From positions 2,322,501 through 2,386,500 of the forward strand of contig CP163498.1 of the NCBI GenBank assembly GCA_041071465.1: 64,000 nt of DNA, read 5' to 3'. The notes under the pieces were generated by a model. The model did not search any database. It was not told the DNA's origin and saw nothing but the letters and a program-made list of their open reading frames with translations. Below, one piece after another: positions 40,091-48,211 of the stretch (positions are counted from its first letter, which is position 1; each line of letters starts with the position of its first letter). Position numbers and translations under genes: made by a program. The stretch comes from Pseudomonas putida (GTDB lineage: Bacteria; Pseudomonadota; Gammaproteobacteria; Pseudomonadales; Pseudomonadaceae).

Positions 40091-40714
40091 ATGAACAGCC
40101 GATTACCGCTGGAGCAGATCGAGCAACTGCACCACGTGCATATGAGTGGTGGTGCGTTCAGGGTACGAGAAGAGTTCTACGCCAAACGTGCAGCGCTGTT
40201 CAGGACGTTGGATGAGCAGCTGGGGAAGACTGCCGCTTACGGTTCTGGTCTACGCAATCAGGGATCGATCAAGCGGATGCTGCAGCTATCCACCAAGCGC
40301 TATCTGAGTACCGGGGAGATTTCCGGATATGCCGAGAAGGTAACGGGAGTGGCGAAGGCTGCGAGTCTGATCAAGAAAGGAGCCTATATTGGCATTGCAT
40401 TGGATGTGGCCGCGACAGGTTTATCCATTCATAAGGCGTGCACCATTGGGCGTGAGGAAGAATGCAGAAAAGCCAAGTATATAGAGGGGAGTGGCTTAAT
40501 CGGGGGCCTAGGTGGAAGCGCTATGCTGGGTGCTTTGGGAGGTGCCACAGCGTCCCTGATATGCACGGTAGTATTCGGACTACCGACTGGCGGGCCTGGT
40601 GCTCTAGTATGCGCCGTTGTCGGTGGAGTTGTTGGAGGTGAAGTAGGCGGTGACAAAGGTAAAGAGGGCGGCGAGTGGCTCGGGGAAATTATCTACGAGA
40701 ATAAAAAATCGTGA
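40091..40714 (+). CDS. Orphan effector C-terminal module (partial duplicate lacking the N-terminal region)
   Basis: The 207 residues match residues 125-327 of the effector at 38659, sharing long runs (GSIKRMLQLS, YLSTGEIS, ALDVAATGL, GREEEC, GPGALVC). DNA similarity begins abruptly at CTGGAGCAGATCGAGCAACT (40109, matching 39031). Only six unrelated residues precede it. The gene lacks the N-terminal region and has no clear ribosome-binding site before its ATG, so it may be silent or expressed only after recombination with the full gene. Its end overlaps the next gene by GTGA. It could be a reserve toxin tip or a remnant. Confidence 0.7.
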   Translation: MNSRLPLEQIEQLHHVHMSGGAFRVREEFYAKRAALFRTLDEQLGKTAAYGSGLRNQGSIKRMLQLSTKRYLSTGEISGYAEKVTGVAKAASLIKKGAYIGIALDVAATGLSIHKACTIGREEECRKAKYIEGSGLIGGLGGSAMLGALGGATASLICTVVFGLPTGGPGALVCAVVGGVVGGEVGGDKGKEGGEWLGEIIYENKKS

Positions 40715-41070
40715 ATCAATTTGAGATGAACTTAGTTGCTGTGGGTTTCTTCTTCTTGGGTATGGCAGCGCTGTTGGTGCTTGTGTTCGTGGCTGTGCGG
40801 TATCTTGATGAGATTGAAGAGTTACTGTCGAAGAGTGTTTATGTTTCCGGGAACAAAAAACTCTATGCGCCAGCAGGAGTTATAGGAAAAATAATGCGTA
40901 TCTGTACCATATCAACAGTATTGACGATGCCGGGTGTATTTGCGCGTAGAAGATTGGTTGATGTGGATCAGTTGCGAGATTTTCCAAATTCGATAAAAAG
41001 GGTTTTGGTCGGGGCATGGTGCACAATGTTTATCTCTTCTATGGTCTTCCTGTTTCTCGGTTCTTTTTAG
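40711..41070 (+). CDS. Putative second immunity protein, cognate to the orphan toxin module
   Basis: The product is a 119-residue protein with hydrophobic helices near residues 8-30 (VAVGFFFLGMAALLVLVFVA), 65-80 and 97-118. It is homologous to but clearly diverged from the first immunity protein: both keep ARR, TMP and GK..R.C elements, while the segments between differ. The GTG start at 40711 overlaps the toxin-module stop; an ATG at 40726 is the alternative. Divergence of both toxin tip and immunity protein from the first pair is what is expected when specificity has shifted. It may also protect against sister strains carrying the second toxin tip. Confidence 0.65.
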   Translation: MNQFEMNLVAVGFFFLGMAALLVLVFVAVRYLDEIEELLSKSVYVSGNKKLYAPAGVIGKIMRICTISTVLTMPGVFARRRLVDVDQLRDFPNSIKRVLVGAWCTMFISSMVFLFLGSF

Positions 41071-41106
41071 AAGGGCGGTAATAATTTGAAGGAACTCGTG
41101 ACGCAA

Positions 41107-41190
41107 ACATGGAGGTGGAAGACTGCGGTTCAGACCAAAACACGTGCCTATAGCGGGGTTGCGTTGGATGTGACACTCCCCACGGGTTGA
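41107..41190 (+). pseudogene. Possible eroded third copy of the effector C-terminal module
   Basis: Bases 41146-41172 match 22 of 27 bases of the orphan toxin gene at 40382-40408 in the same codon frame, encoding AYSGVALDV against AYIGIALDV. Weaker resemblance extends upstream. The frame ends at TGA 41188. The segment is short, so chance similarity is not excluded. Nothing else is visible in 41071-41361. Confidence 0.35.
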
Positions 41191-41361
41191 TTTTCACAAT
41201 CTTGTTTCTTTTTTCAATGGTGTGATGAAGTTTTTCGGTTTGCCTTTTTAATCGCTGATTGCGCTGCAGTTATCCGGTTAGGTACGGAATGTCGGGCTGG
41301 CACGGTTTTAGACGGGTACTGAGGGAGTGCGTGCAACATTCCGCTCGGGCAGTGCGCTATC

Positions 41362-41925
41362 TCAGAGGCTACTCTGGTACTGAGCCGCCGCACTGCTCAG
41401 GATCTTGCCAATCTCTTCACGCAAGTCAGCAGGCTGCTCCACCACCACCCCATCCCCATGGCTCAACAGCCACCAGCGCAATGGCCAACCATCGCTCACC
41501 GTGGCGCGTAACCGATGCCCATGCTCCAGCGCTGTCAGCTGCATATCGCTGCTCAAGGGGGCAACCCGCAACTGCCGCGCCAGTGCATCGCTGATCCGTG
41601 CCACCAACTCCATGCCTTCTCCCTGCGCCGGTTGCAACGCATCCCCTCGCAGATGCGTGAGCAAGTCGAAGTTACCGCGCAACTCGCCCACGGCACTGGC
41701 CGACCAGTGCCAGCCAAACGGAATACTCTTGTCATTACGTTCCAGCGGAAAGATCAGCGACAGCTCATTGAGGTCGCGCTCGACGGTGCGTTTGCTGACC
41801 GTAAAGCCCACGTCACGCAGGCGCCACACCAACTCGGCGCTGGTAATGCCTGGAGAGCGGCTGGGCAGCTGGCGCAGCAGCGCCCACTGTCGGCTGAGGG
41901 TGGCGCGAGTGGTGGCGAACGGCAA
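41362..41925 (-). CDS. WYL/HTH-type transcriptional regulator
   Basis: About 187 residues from a TTG at 41925 that has AAGGA nine bases upstream; the frame stays open to a GTG at 41994. A DeoR-like winged helix-turn-helix is visible (ITSAELVWRLRDVGFTVSKRTVERDLNEL in outline), followed by the start of a WYL-type sensor region (RLRATVSDGWPLRWWLLSHGDGVVVEQP). The family is usually over 300 residues, so this is a short version lacking the C-terminal extension. It is convergent with the immunity genes and divergent from the Sel1 gene, and might control either, but nothing in the sequence decides this. Confidence 0.75.
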   Translation of the reverse strand: MPFATTRATLSRQWALLRQLPSRSPGITSAELVWRLRDVGFTVSKRTVERDLNELSLIFPLERNDKSIPFGWHWSASAVGELRGNFDLLTHLRGDALQPAQGEGMELVARISDALARQLRVAPLSSDMQLTALEHGHRLRATVSDGWPLRWWLLSHGDGVVVEQPADLREEIGKILSSAAAQYQSSL

Positions 41926-42060
41926 AAGATAACGTCCTTGTCTAGGCTTGCCGCAATAGGATGGCGGCACGCGAGGGGCGTGGCAATTGGCCACAGCCCG
42001 CTCAGATCAAGGAAGTCGCATTTGGTTGCCTCGTGCCGAATCGTTCGCGACAGGTTTTGA

Positions 42061-42072
42061 CGTGACGTCACG
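42061..42072. promoter_or_regulatory. Perfect 12-bp palindrome in divergent promoter region
   Basis: CGTGACGTCACG is fully self-complementary. It lies in the 206 bp between the divergent regulator (start 41925) and the Sel1 gene (start 42132), 59 bp before the latter. It could be an operator for the adjacent regulator. Confidence 0.35.
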
Positions 42073-42131
42073 CAGAATCACGCCTCATCACAACCGAAGG
42101 TTGGGTTGTGCGTCGTTCAATGAGGATGAAC

Positions 42132-42926
42132 ATGTCTGCTGCCAGCAATATCCATTCGCTGCTTGCCCGCCTTCTACCCGAGCGGGTCATCGCCCCACCG
42201 GCTCCCGTCGGGAGGCGACAGCGGCTGTTTGCCGGTGTGGGCTTGCCCAGCCAGCGGTCGCTGCTGGTCAACCGCCTGGATGAGGCCAGCGACCTGCAGG
42301 CAGTGTATGTCGACCTTCGCCGTCAGGCGTTGCAAGGCAGTGTGGCGGCACTGAATGACCTTGGCTGGATCTGGCTCAACGGCAAGTACTGGCGCGCCGA
42401 TACCGAATTGGCCGGGCACCTGTTGCGCATGGCGGCCCTGCAGGGCAATGCTGCTGCCTGGTTCAACCTTGGGCAGCAGCACTACTTCGGCAAGGGCATC
42501 GAGCCTTCCTACGTGCAGGCGGCGGAGTGCTACCGCCAGGCCTTCGAGCGCGGGATGCTGCATGCCGCGGCGGCGCTGGGAGACCTGTATGAGGAGGAGG
42601 TGTGCGATGGCGACCTGGATTGGCAGGTAGACCTGGTGCAGGCCTACCAGTGGTTCCTGCGCGGGGCCGAGCGGGGCGAGGCGCGTTGCCGTTTCGAGGT
42701 GGGCTACCGGTTGATGCACGGCCTGTATGTAGAGGCCGACCTCAAGGCGGCGCTGTACTGGCTGGAGCTGGCGGCAGCGGCGGGAGTCGTGCAGGCGGCA
42801 GAGGAATTGGCAGTGCATTTCAGCAGCCGTGACGTGGTGCGCTACCAGGAGTGGCGGGACCGGGCAGTGCAAATGGGTAGCACCTTGGCTTTGACCATGA
42901 AGTTGGAAGATCAGATCCAATCCTGA
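42132..42926 (+). CDS. Sel1-like tetratricopeptide repeat protein
   Basis: The product has 264 residues. Sel1-like repeats are visible from about residue 70: AALNDLGWIWLNGKYWRAD, NAAAWFNLGQQHYFGKGIEP, HAAAALGDLYEEEV and ARCRFEVGYRLMHGLYVEAD, each followed by an A-x-x-W/Y-x-x-x-A helix. Such repeats form protein-binding superhelices. No signal peptide is seen, so it is probably cytoplasmic. The ATG at 42132 is chosen because GAGGA lies 5 bases upstream; the frame runs to 42108. Partner and role are unknown. Confidence 0.85.
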   Translation: MSAASNIHSLLARLLPERVIAPPAPVGRRQRLFAGVGLPSQRSLLVNRLDEASDLQAVYVDLRRQALQGSVAALNDLGWIWLNGKYWRADTELAGHLLRMAALQGNAAAWFNLGQQHYFGKGIEPSYVQAAECYRQAFERGMLHAAAALGDLYEEEVCDGDLDWQVDLVQAYQWFLRGAERGEARCRFEVGYRLMHGLYVEADLKAALYWLELAAAAGVVQAAEELAVHFSSRDVVRYQEWRDRAVQMGSTLALTMKLEDQIQS

Positions 42927-43034
42927 TCTTCTGCAGCCTGTGCCGGCAGGTAAAAAGCTCCAGCATGAACAACAATTCATCCATACCCCTCGTCACCCCC
43001 TGTTGACGGCGGGGGGAGGGCAAGGCGTATATTG

Positions 43035-43050
43035 ATAGTTAGCAAACTAT
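43035..43050. promoter_or_regulatory. MarR-type operator upstream of the efflux operon
   Basis: ATAGTT-AGCA-AACTAT is a perfect 6-bp inverted repeat with a 4-base spacer, 20 bp before the MarR gene start. MarR repressors typically bind such AT-rich palindromes overlapping their own promoter, so autoregulation of the efflux operon is likely. Confidence 0.65.
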
Positions 43051-43070
43051 GAATATGCTTGGTTCCCCTC

Positions 43071-43523
43071 ATGTCCCTTGATCTCCTGCGCCTGCAAGTC
43101 AGCAGTGGCATGGTGGTTGCGGCCCGCCACTGGCGGCGCATCTGCCATACCGCCCTGACCGGTTACGGCATTTCCGAGGCCTGCGCCGCGCCGCTGCTGA
43201 TGATCGTGCGCCTGGGTGACGGTGTGCACCAGGTGGCCGTGGCACAGGCTGCCGGCCTGGAAAGCCCTTCTCTGGTGCGTCTGCTCGATCAACTGTGCAA
43301 GGCCGGCCTGGTGTGCCGCAGCGAGGATCCACTGGATCGCCGCGCCAAGGCCCTGAGCCTGACCGCCGAAGGCCGTGCCTTGGCCGAAGCCATCGAGGCC
43401 GAACTGGTGCGCCTGCGCCGCGATGTGCTGCACGGTATCGACCAGGCCGACCTGGAAGCCGCCTTGCGCGTGCTGCGCGCCTTCGAGGCTGCAGGCCTGG
43501 GCAGCTCGGGCGGGGCGGCATGA
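43071..43523 (+). CDS. MarR-family transcriptional regulator of the efflux operon
   Basis: The product is a 150-residue regulator with a winged helix-turn-helix (VAQAAGLESPSLVRLLDQL) and the MarR wing signature (RSEDPLDRRAKALSLTAEG). It is the first gene of a five-gene run in which every junction overlaps. It probably represses the run through the palindrome at 43035 and is released by an aromatic or antimicrobial ligand. The ATG at 43071 is chosen over an in-frame start at 43059. Its stop overlaps the next start (ATGA). Confidence 0.9.
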   Translation: MSLDLLRLQVSSGMVVAARHWRRICHTALTGYGISEACAAPLLMIVRLGDGVHQVAVAQAAGLESPSLVRLLDQLCKAGLVCRSEDPLDRRAKALSLTAEGRALAEAIEAELVRLRRDVLHGIDQADLEAALRVLRAFEAAGLGSSGGAA

Positions 43524-45607
43524 ACGGCTTCTTCAGCTCGGTTCCCCCGGCCCGCGACTGGTTCTACGGCGTGCGTACTTTCGCTGCCTCCATGATCGCC
43601 TTGTACATCGCGTTGCTCATGCAGCTGCCGCGCCCCTATTGGGCGATGGCCACGGTGTACATCGTCTCCAGCCCGTTCGTCGGCCCGACCAGCTCAAAGG
43701 CGCTGTACCGCGCCGTGGGCACGTTGCTTGGCGCCGGTGGGGCCATTTTCCTGGTGCCGCCGCTGGTGCAGTCACCGTTGCTGCTGAGCATCGCCATTGC
43801 CCTGTGGACAGGCACCTTGCTGTTCCTTTCGCTGAACCTGCGCACGGCCAACAACTACGTGCTGATGCTGGCCGGCTACACCCTGCCGATGATCGCGCTG
43901 GCGGTAGTGGATAACCCGTTGGCGGTGTTCGACGTAGCGTCTTCTCGCGCCCAGGAAATATGCCTGGGTATCGTCTGCGCGGCGGTGGTCGGGGCCATTT
44001 TCTGGCCGCGCCGGCTGGCGCCGGTGGTGGTCGGCGCCACCAGTAACTGGTTCACCGAGGCGATCCGCTACAGCGACATCTACCTGGCCCGTGAGGTCAG
44101 CGCCGACAAGATCGGCGGTATGCGTGGGGCGATGGTTGCTACCTTCAACTCGCTGGAGCTGATGATCGGTCAGCTCGGCCACGAAGGTGCCGGCCCGCAT
44201 ACCGTGAAGAACGCCCGCGAGTTGCGTGGGCGGATGATTCACCTGCTGCCGGTGATCGACGCGCTCGACGACGCCCTGGTGGCCCTGGAAGGCCGCGCCC
44301 CGGCCCAGTTCGCTCAGCTTCAACCTGTGCTTGAGGCCGCTCGCGAATGGCTGAAAGGCACTGCCGACAGCCCCTCGGTCGCACGCTGGACCACGCTGCA
44401 CGAGCAGATCGACCGCCTGCAGCCAGGTGCTGCGGCCCTAGACCAGCGCGCCGAGCTGCTGCTGTCCAACGCCCTGTACCGCCTGACCGAATGGGCTGAC
44501 CTGTGGCAGGACTGCTGCACCCTGCAGCACGCCCTGCGTACCGATGATGCCAAGCCCTGGCGCGCGGTGTACCGCCACTGGCGCCTGGGCCGCCTGACGG
44601 CCTTCTTCGACCGTGGCCTGATGCTGTATTCGGTGGCCTCCACCGTATTGGCGATCGTCGTCGCTTGCGGCCTGTGGATCGGCCTGGGCTGGAACGACGG
44701 CGCCAGCGCGGTGATCCTCGCGGCCGTGTCGTGCAGCTTCTTCGCCGCCATGGACGACCCGGCGCCGCAGATCTACCGGTTTTTCTTCTGGACGCTGATG
44801 TCGGTCATCTTCTCCAGCCTGTACCTGTTCCTGGTGTTGCCCAACCTGCACGACTTCCCGATGCTGGTGCTGGCTTTCGCCGTGCCGTTCATCTGCATCG
44901 GCACCCTCACCGTGCAGCCGAGGTTTTACCTGGGCACCTTGCTGACCATCGTCAACACCTCGACCTTCATCAGCATCCAGGGCGCCTACGACGCCGACTT
45001 CTTCACCTTCCTCAACTCCAACCTTGCCGGTCCCGTTGGCTTGTTGTTCGCCTTCATCTGGACCCTGGTGATGCGCCCGTTCGGCGTGGAGCTGGCGGCC
45101 AAGCGCATGACCCGCTTCGCCTGGCGTGACATCGTCGAAATGACCGAGCCGGCGACCCTGGCCGAACACCGCCAGGTTGGCGTGCAGATGCTCGACCGCC
45201 TGATGCAGCACCTGCCGCGCCTGTCGCAAACCGGCCAGGACAGTGGTGTGGCACTGCGTGACCTGCGTGTGGGGCTGAACCTGCTCGACCTGCTGGCCTA
45301 TATGCCGCGCGCCGGCCAGCAGGCCCGCGAGCGCCTGAGCACGGTGGTCGAGGAAGTCGGCGCGCACTATGCAGCCTGCCTGCGTGCCGGCGAGCGCCTG
45401 CACGCACCAGCCGCGCTGCTGCGCAACATGGAGCGCGCCCGGCTGGCGCTGAACCTGGATGAGCTGTACGAGCGCGGCGATGCCCGCACCCACCTGCTGC
45501 ATGCCCTGAGCGGCCTGCGCCTGGCGTTGCTGCCAGGTGTGGAGGTGATGCTCGAACCCGCCGAACAACCGCAACTGCCCCCCGGCCTCGACGGAGCACC
45601 CCTGTGA
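43520..45607 (+). CDS. FUSC/AaeB-family inner-membrane efflux protein
   Basis: The product is a 695-residue protein of the fusaric acid resistance/AaeB family. There are two hydrophobic blocks of about five to six helices each (residues ~15-160 and ~370-520), each followed by a soluble helical domain. RPYWAMATVYIVSSPFVGPTSSK is the typical N-terminal family segment in outline. It would drive export of aromatic acids or similar compounds with the downstream HlyD-type and OprM-type proteins. The ATG is embedded in the marR stop (ATGA). Confidence 0.92.
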   Translation: MNGFFSSVPPARDWFYGVRTFAASMIALYIALLMQLPRPYWAMATVYIVSSPFVGPTSSKALYRAVGTLLGAGGAIFLVPPLVQSPLLLSIAIALWTGTLLFLSLNLRTANNYVLMLAGYTLPMIALAVVDNPLAVFDVASSRAQEICLGIVCAAVVGAIFWPRRLAPVVVGATSNWFTEAIRYSDIYLAREVSADKIGGMRGAMVATFNSLELMIGQLGHEGAGPHTVKNARELRGRMIHLLPVIDALDDALVALEGRAPAQFAQLQPVLEAAREWLKGTADSPSVARWTTLHEQIDRLQPGAAALDQRAELLLSNALYRLTEWADLWQDCCTLQHALRTDDAKPWRAVYRHWRLGRLTAFFDRGLMLYSVASTVLAIVVACGLWIGLGWNDGASAVILAAVSCSFFAAMDDPAPQIYRFFFWTLMSVIFSSLYLFLVLPNLHDFPMLVLAFAVPFICIGTLTVQPRFYLGTLLTIVNTSTFISIQGAYDADFFTFLNSNLAGPVGLLFAFIWTLVMRPFGVELAAKRMTRFAWRDIVEMTEPATLAEHRQVGVQMLDRLMQHLPRLSQTGQDSGVALRDLRVGLNLLDLLAYMPRAGQQARERLSTVVEEVGAHYAACLRAGERLHAPAALLRNMERARLALNLDELYERGDARTHLLHALSGLRLALLPGVEVMLEPAEQPQLPPGLDGAPL

Positions 45608-45816
45608 TTGGTGAACTGGATATCAGCGGGGTGTTCCTGCCTACGCTGCTGGTGATGATGTTTGGCACCTACCTGCTGTTCCTGGGGGTGCATGCGGTGC
45701 TGGTGCGCCTGCACTTCTACCGCCTGGTCTGGCACCGGGCGTTGTTCAACGTTGCCCTGTATGCCGTGCTGCTTGGCGCGGTGGACCACTTTTGCCGAAA
45801 CTTGATGCTGCCATGA
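45604..45816 (+). CDS. DUF1656 small membrane protein of the efflux operon (AaeX-like)
   Basis: The product has 70 residues and two transmembrane helices (LPTLLVMMFGTYLLFLGVHA; LFNVALYAVLLGAVDHF). Small DUF1656/AaeX proteins regularly sit between FUSC permeases and their adaptors. Their exact role is not established. The GTG start overlaps the permease stop (GTGA), and its own stop overlaps the next start. Confidence 0.88.
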   Translation: MIGELDISGVFLPTLLVMMFGTYLLFLGVHAVLVRLHFYRLVWHRALFNVALYAVLLGAVDHFCRNLMLP

Positions 45817-46688
45817 AAAAACCTTTGCTGACCCTGGGCCGTGTGGTCCTGACCTTGCTGGTAGTGACCTTCGCCGCCGTGCTCGTGTGGCAGATGGTGG
45901 TGTACTACATGTTTGCCCCCTGGACCCGCGACGGCCACATCCGCGCCGACGTGATCCAGATCGCCCCGGACGTGTCGGGGTTGATCCAGAAGGTCGAGGT
46001 GCGCGACAACCAGACCGTCAAGCGCGGCGACGTGCTGTTCACCATCGACCAGGACCGCTTCAGCCTGGCCCTGCGCCAGGCCAAGGCAACCCTCGGCGAA
46101 CGCCAGGAAACCCTGGCCCAGGCTTCGCGCGAAGCGCAGCGCAACCGCAAGCTGGGCAACCTGGTGGCCGCCGAGCAATTGGAAGAAAGCCAGTCTCGCG
46201 AGGCCCGCGCCCGTTCGGCCGTCAGCGAGGCGCAGGTGGCGGTCGATACTGCCCAGCTCAACCTTGACCGTTCGGTCGTGCGCAGCCCGGTGGATGGCTA
46301 CCTCAACGACCGCGCGCCGCGTAACCACGAGTTCGTCACCGCTGGCCGCCCGGTGCTGTCGGTGGTCGACAGTGCCTCATACCACGTCGACGGTTATTTC
46401 GAAGAAACCAAGCTGGGTGGCATCCAAATCGGCGACGCCGTGGACATCCGCGTCATGGGCGACAACACCCGGCTGCGCGGCCACGTACAGAGCTTTGCCG
46501 CTGGCATCGAAGACCGCGACCGCAGCAGCGGTGCCAACCTGCTGCCCAACGTCAACCCGGCCTTCAGCTGGGTGCGCCTGGCTCAGCGCATTCCGGTGCG
46601 CATCGCCTTTGACGAAGTGCCGCAAGACTTCCGCATGATCGCCGGGCGTACTGCCACGGTGTCGATCATCGAGGGCCAGCGCCCATGA
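45813..46688 (+). CDS. HlyD-family periplasmic adaptor of the efflux system (AaeA-like)
   Basis: This is a 291-residue membrane fusion protein. An N-terminal anchor (LLTLGRVVLTLLVVTFAAVL) is followed by the lipoyl half-motif (DGHIRADVIQIAPDVSGLI), a helical hairpin near residues 85-150, the second lipoyl half (SPVDGYLNDRAPRNHEFV) and a beta-barrel. It bridges the inner-membrane pump and the outer-membrane channel encoded next. The start ATG at 45813 overlaps the DUF1656 stop (ATGA), which fixes it against an in-frame start at 45792. Confidence 0.92.
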   Translation: MKKPLLTLGRVVLTLLVVTFAAVLVWQMVVYYMFAPWTRDGHIRADVIQIAPDVSGLIQKVEVRDNQTVKRGDVLFTIDQDRFSLALRQAKATLGERQETLAQASREAQRNRKLGNLVAAEQLEESQSREARARSAVSEAQVAVDTAQLNLDRSVVRSPVDGYLNDRAPRNHEFVTAGRPVLSVVDSASYHVDGYFEETKLGGIQIGDAVDIRVMGDNTRLRGHVQSFAAGIEDRDRSSGANLLPNVNPAFSWVRLAQRIPVRIAFDEVPQDFRMIAGRTATVSIIEGQRP

Positions 46689-48103
46689 AACAGCTGATCC
46701 TGGCTGGCCTGTGCCTGTCGTTGGGGGCCTGCATGATGGTGGGGCCCGACTATGAGGTGCCGAAGGATGCGGCGGTGCAACGCAGCGACCTGAACGGCCC
46801 GCTGCGCCAGGATGCCGACAGCGTGGTTTCGGCACCGGTGCCCGAAGACTGGTGGCAGCTGTATCAGGACCAACGGCTGAACGAGCTGGTGCGTCAGGCA
46901 CTGAGTGCCAACACCGAGCTGCGCGTGGCCGCGGCCAACATCGCCAAGGCCCGGGCCCAAGTGGAGGTGGCCGAATCGCAAGGCGGCTTCAACGGTGGCG
47001 TCAAGCTTGGCGCCCAGCGCCTGCAGGAGTCGGGCGAAGCCTTCCTGTTGCCGGAAAAAGTACCGGTGGCCAACATCGGTGAGGCCATCATCAGCGCCTC
47101 GTACCAGTTCGACTTGTGGGGCACCTTCAAGCGCGGCACCGAAGCGGCCAAGGCCAACGCCGACGCAGTGCAGGCCGCTGCCGATACTGCTCGTATTACC
47201 TTGGTGGCAGACGTGGTCAAGGCCTACACCCAGGTGTGCTCGGCCAACGAGGAGTACCACATTGCCCGCGAGTCGCTCGACTTGCAGGAACAGAGCGTGA
47301 CGCTCAACCAGCGCCTGCGTGATGCCGGGCGTGGTGATGAAACCCAGGTCACCCGCTCGCAGACTCAGTTCAAATCCCTGCGCGCCGAACTGCCACGTTT
47401 CAAAGCCGAGCGCGAGACCGGCATGTATACCCTGGCGGCTCTGTTGGCCAAACCCGTCGACCAGCTGCCTGCAGGCACCGCCGATTGTGCCGAACTGCCG
47501 CACCTGAACCAGCTGGTTCCGGTAGGCGATGGCGCCGCGTTGCTCAAGCGCCGCCCCGACGTGCGCCAGGCCGAGCGTCAGCTGGCTGCTGCCACGGCCT
47601 CCATCGGCGTCGCCACGGGCGCACTGTACCCGGACATCAGCATCGGCGCTCAGGTGGGCACTATCGGTATCCTGGAAAACCTCGGCGAGCCTGCAACCAA
47701 CCGCTGGGGCTTCGGCCCGCAGATCAGCTGGAGTATCCCCACCAACGGTACCCGCGCGCGCATTCGCATGGCCGAAGCTTCTACCCAGGCAGCCTTGGCG
47801 AACTTCGATGGGGTGGTGCTGAACGCCATTCGCGAAACTCAGACGCGCCTGGCGCAGTACAGCGCCCTACTGGACCGGCGTGATGCGCTGGCCGAGGCGG
47901 AGAAATCGGCCAAGGAAGCGGCGGACCAGACGCACCGCTATTACCAGGCAGGGCGTGAGTCGTTCCTGGCGGATTTGCAGGCGACGCGGACTTACACTGA
48001 TATGCGTGCTCAGCTGGCGGCGGCCAATAGCCAGGTGGCGATGGGGCAAATCGGGGTATTCCTGGCGTTGGGCGGGGGCTGGAAGGACACCGCCAAGCAC
48101 TGA
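46685..48103 (+). CDS. OprM/NodT-family outer-membrane efflux lipoprotein
   Basis: The product is a 472-residue outer-membrane factor. The lipobox LGAC (Cys16) predicts lipidation, and the family start VGPDYEVP follows. Two repeated helical-coil segments and the conserved RPDVRQAERQLAAATASIGVA are visible. As a trimer it forms the exit duct for the pump. The ATG overlaps the adaptor stop (ATGA), closing the marR-FUSC-DUF1656-HlyD-OMF operon. A weak hairpin follows at about 48115-48138. Confidence 0.93.
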   Translation: MKQLILAGLCLSLGACMMVGPDYEVPKDAAVQRSDLNGPLRQDADSVVSAPVPEDWWQLYQDQRLNELVRQALSANTELRVAAANIAKARAQVEVAESQGGFNGGVKLGAQRLQESGEAFLLPEKVPVANIGEAIISASYQFDLWGTFKRGTEAAKANADAVQAAADTARITLVADVVKAYTQVCSANEEYHIARESLDLQEQSVTLNQRLRDAGRGDETQVTRSQTQFKSLRAELPRFKAERETGMYTLAALLAKPVDQLPAGTADCAELPHLNQLVPVGDGAALLKRRPDVRQAERQLAAATASIGVATGALYPDISIGAQVGTIGILENLGEPATNRWGFGPQISWSIPTNGTRARIRMAEASTQAALANFDGVVLNAIRETQTRLAQYSALLDRRDALAEAEKSAKEAADQTHRYYQAGRESFLADLQATRTYTDMRAQLAAANSQVAMGQIGVFLALGGGWKDTAKH

Positions 48104-48211
48104 TGAGATCCTTGTGGGGTGGATGTTCATGCCCCACTTCATCTGATTTGTACCAAGATTTTTCATGAAATCCGCCCTGCACCCTTGAGGGAAGCCAAGT
48201 CGGAGTGAACA

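Noticed and set aside
38161..41070. Reading the hcp-toxin-immunity region as a prophage or insertion sequence.
   Set aside because: There is no integrase, transposase, terminal repeat or att-like direct repeat in the flanks examined.
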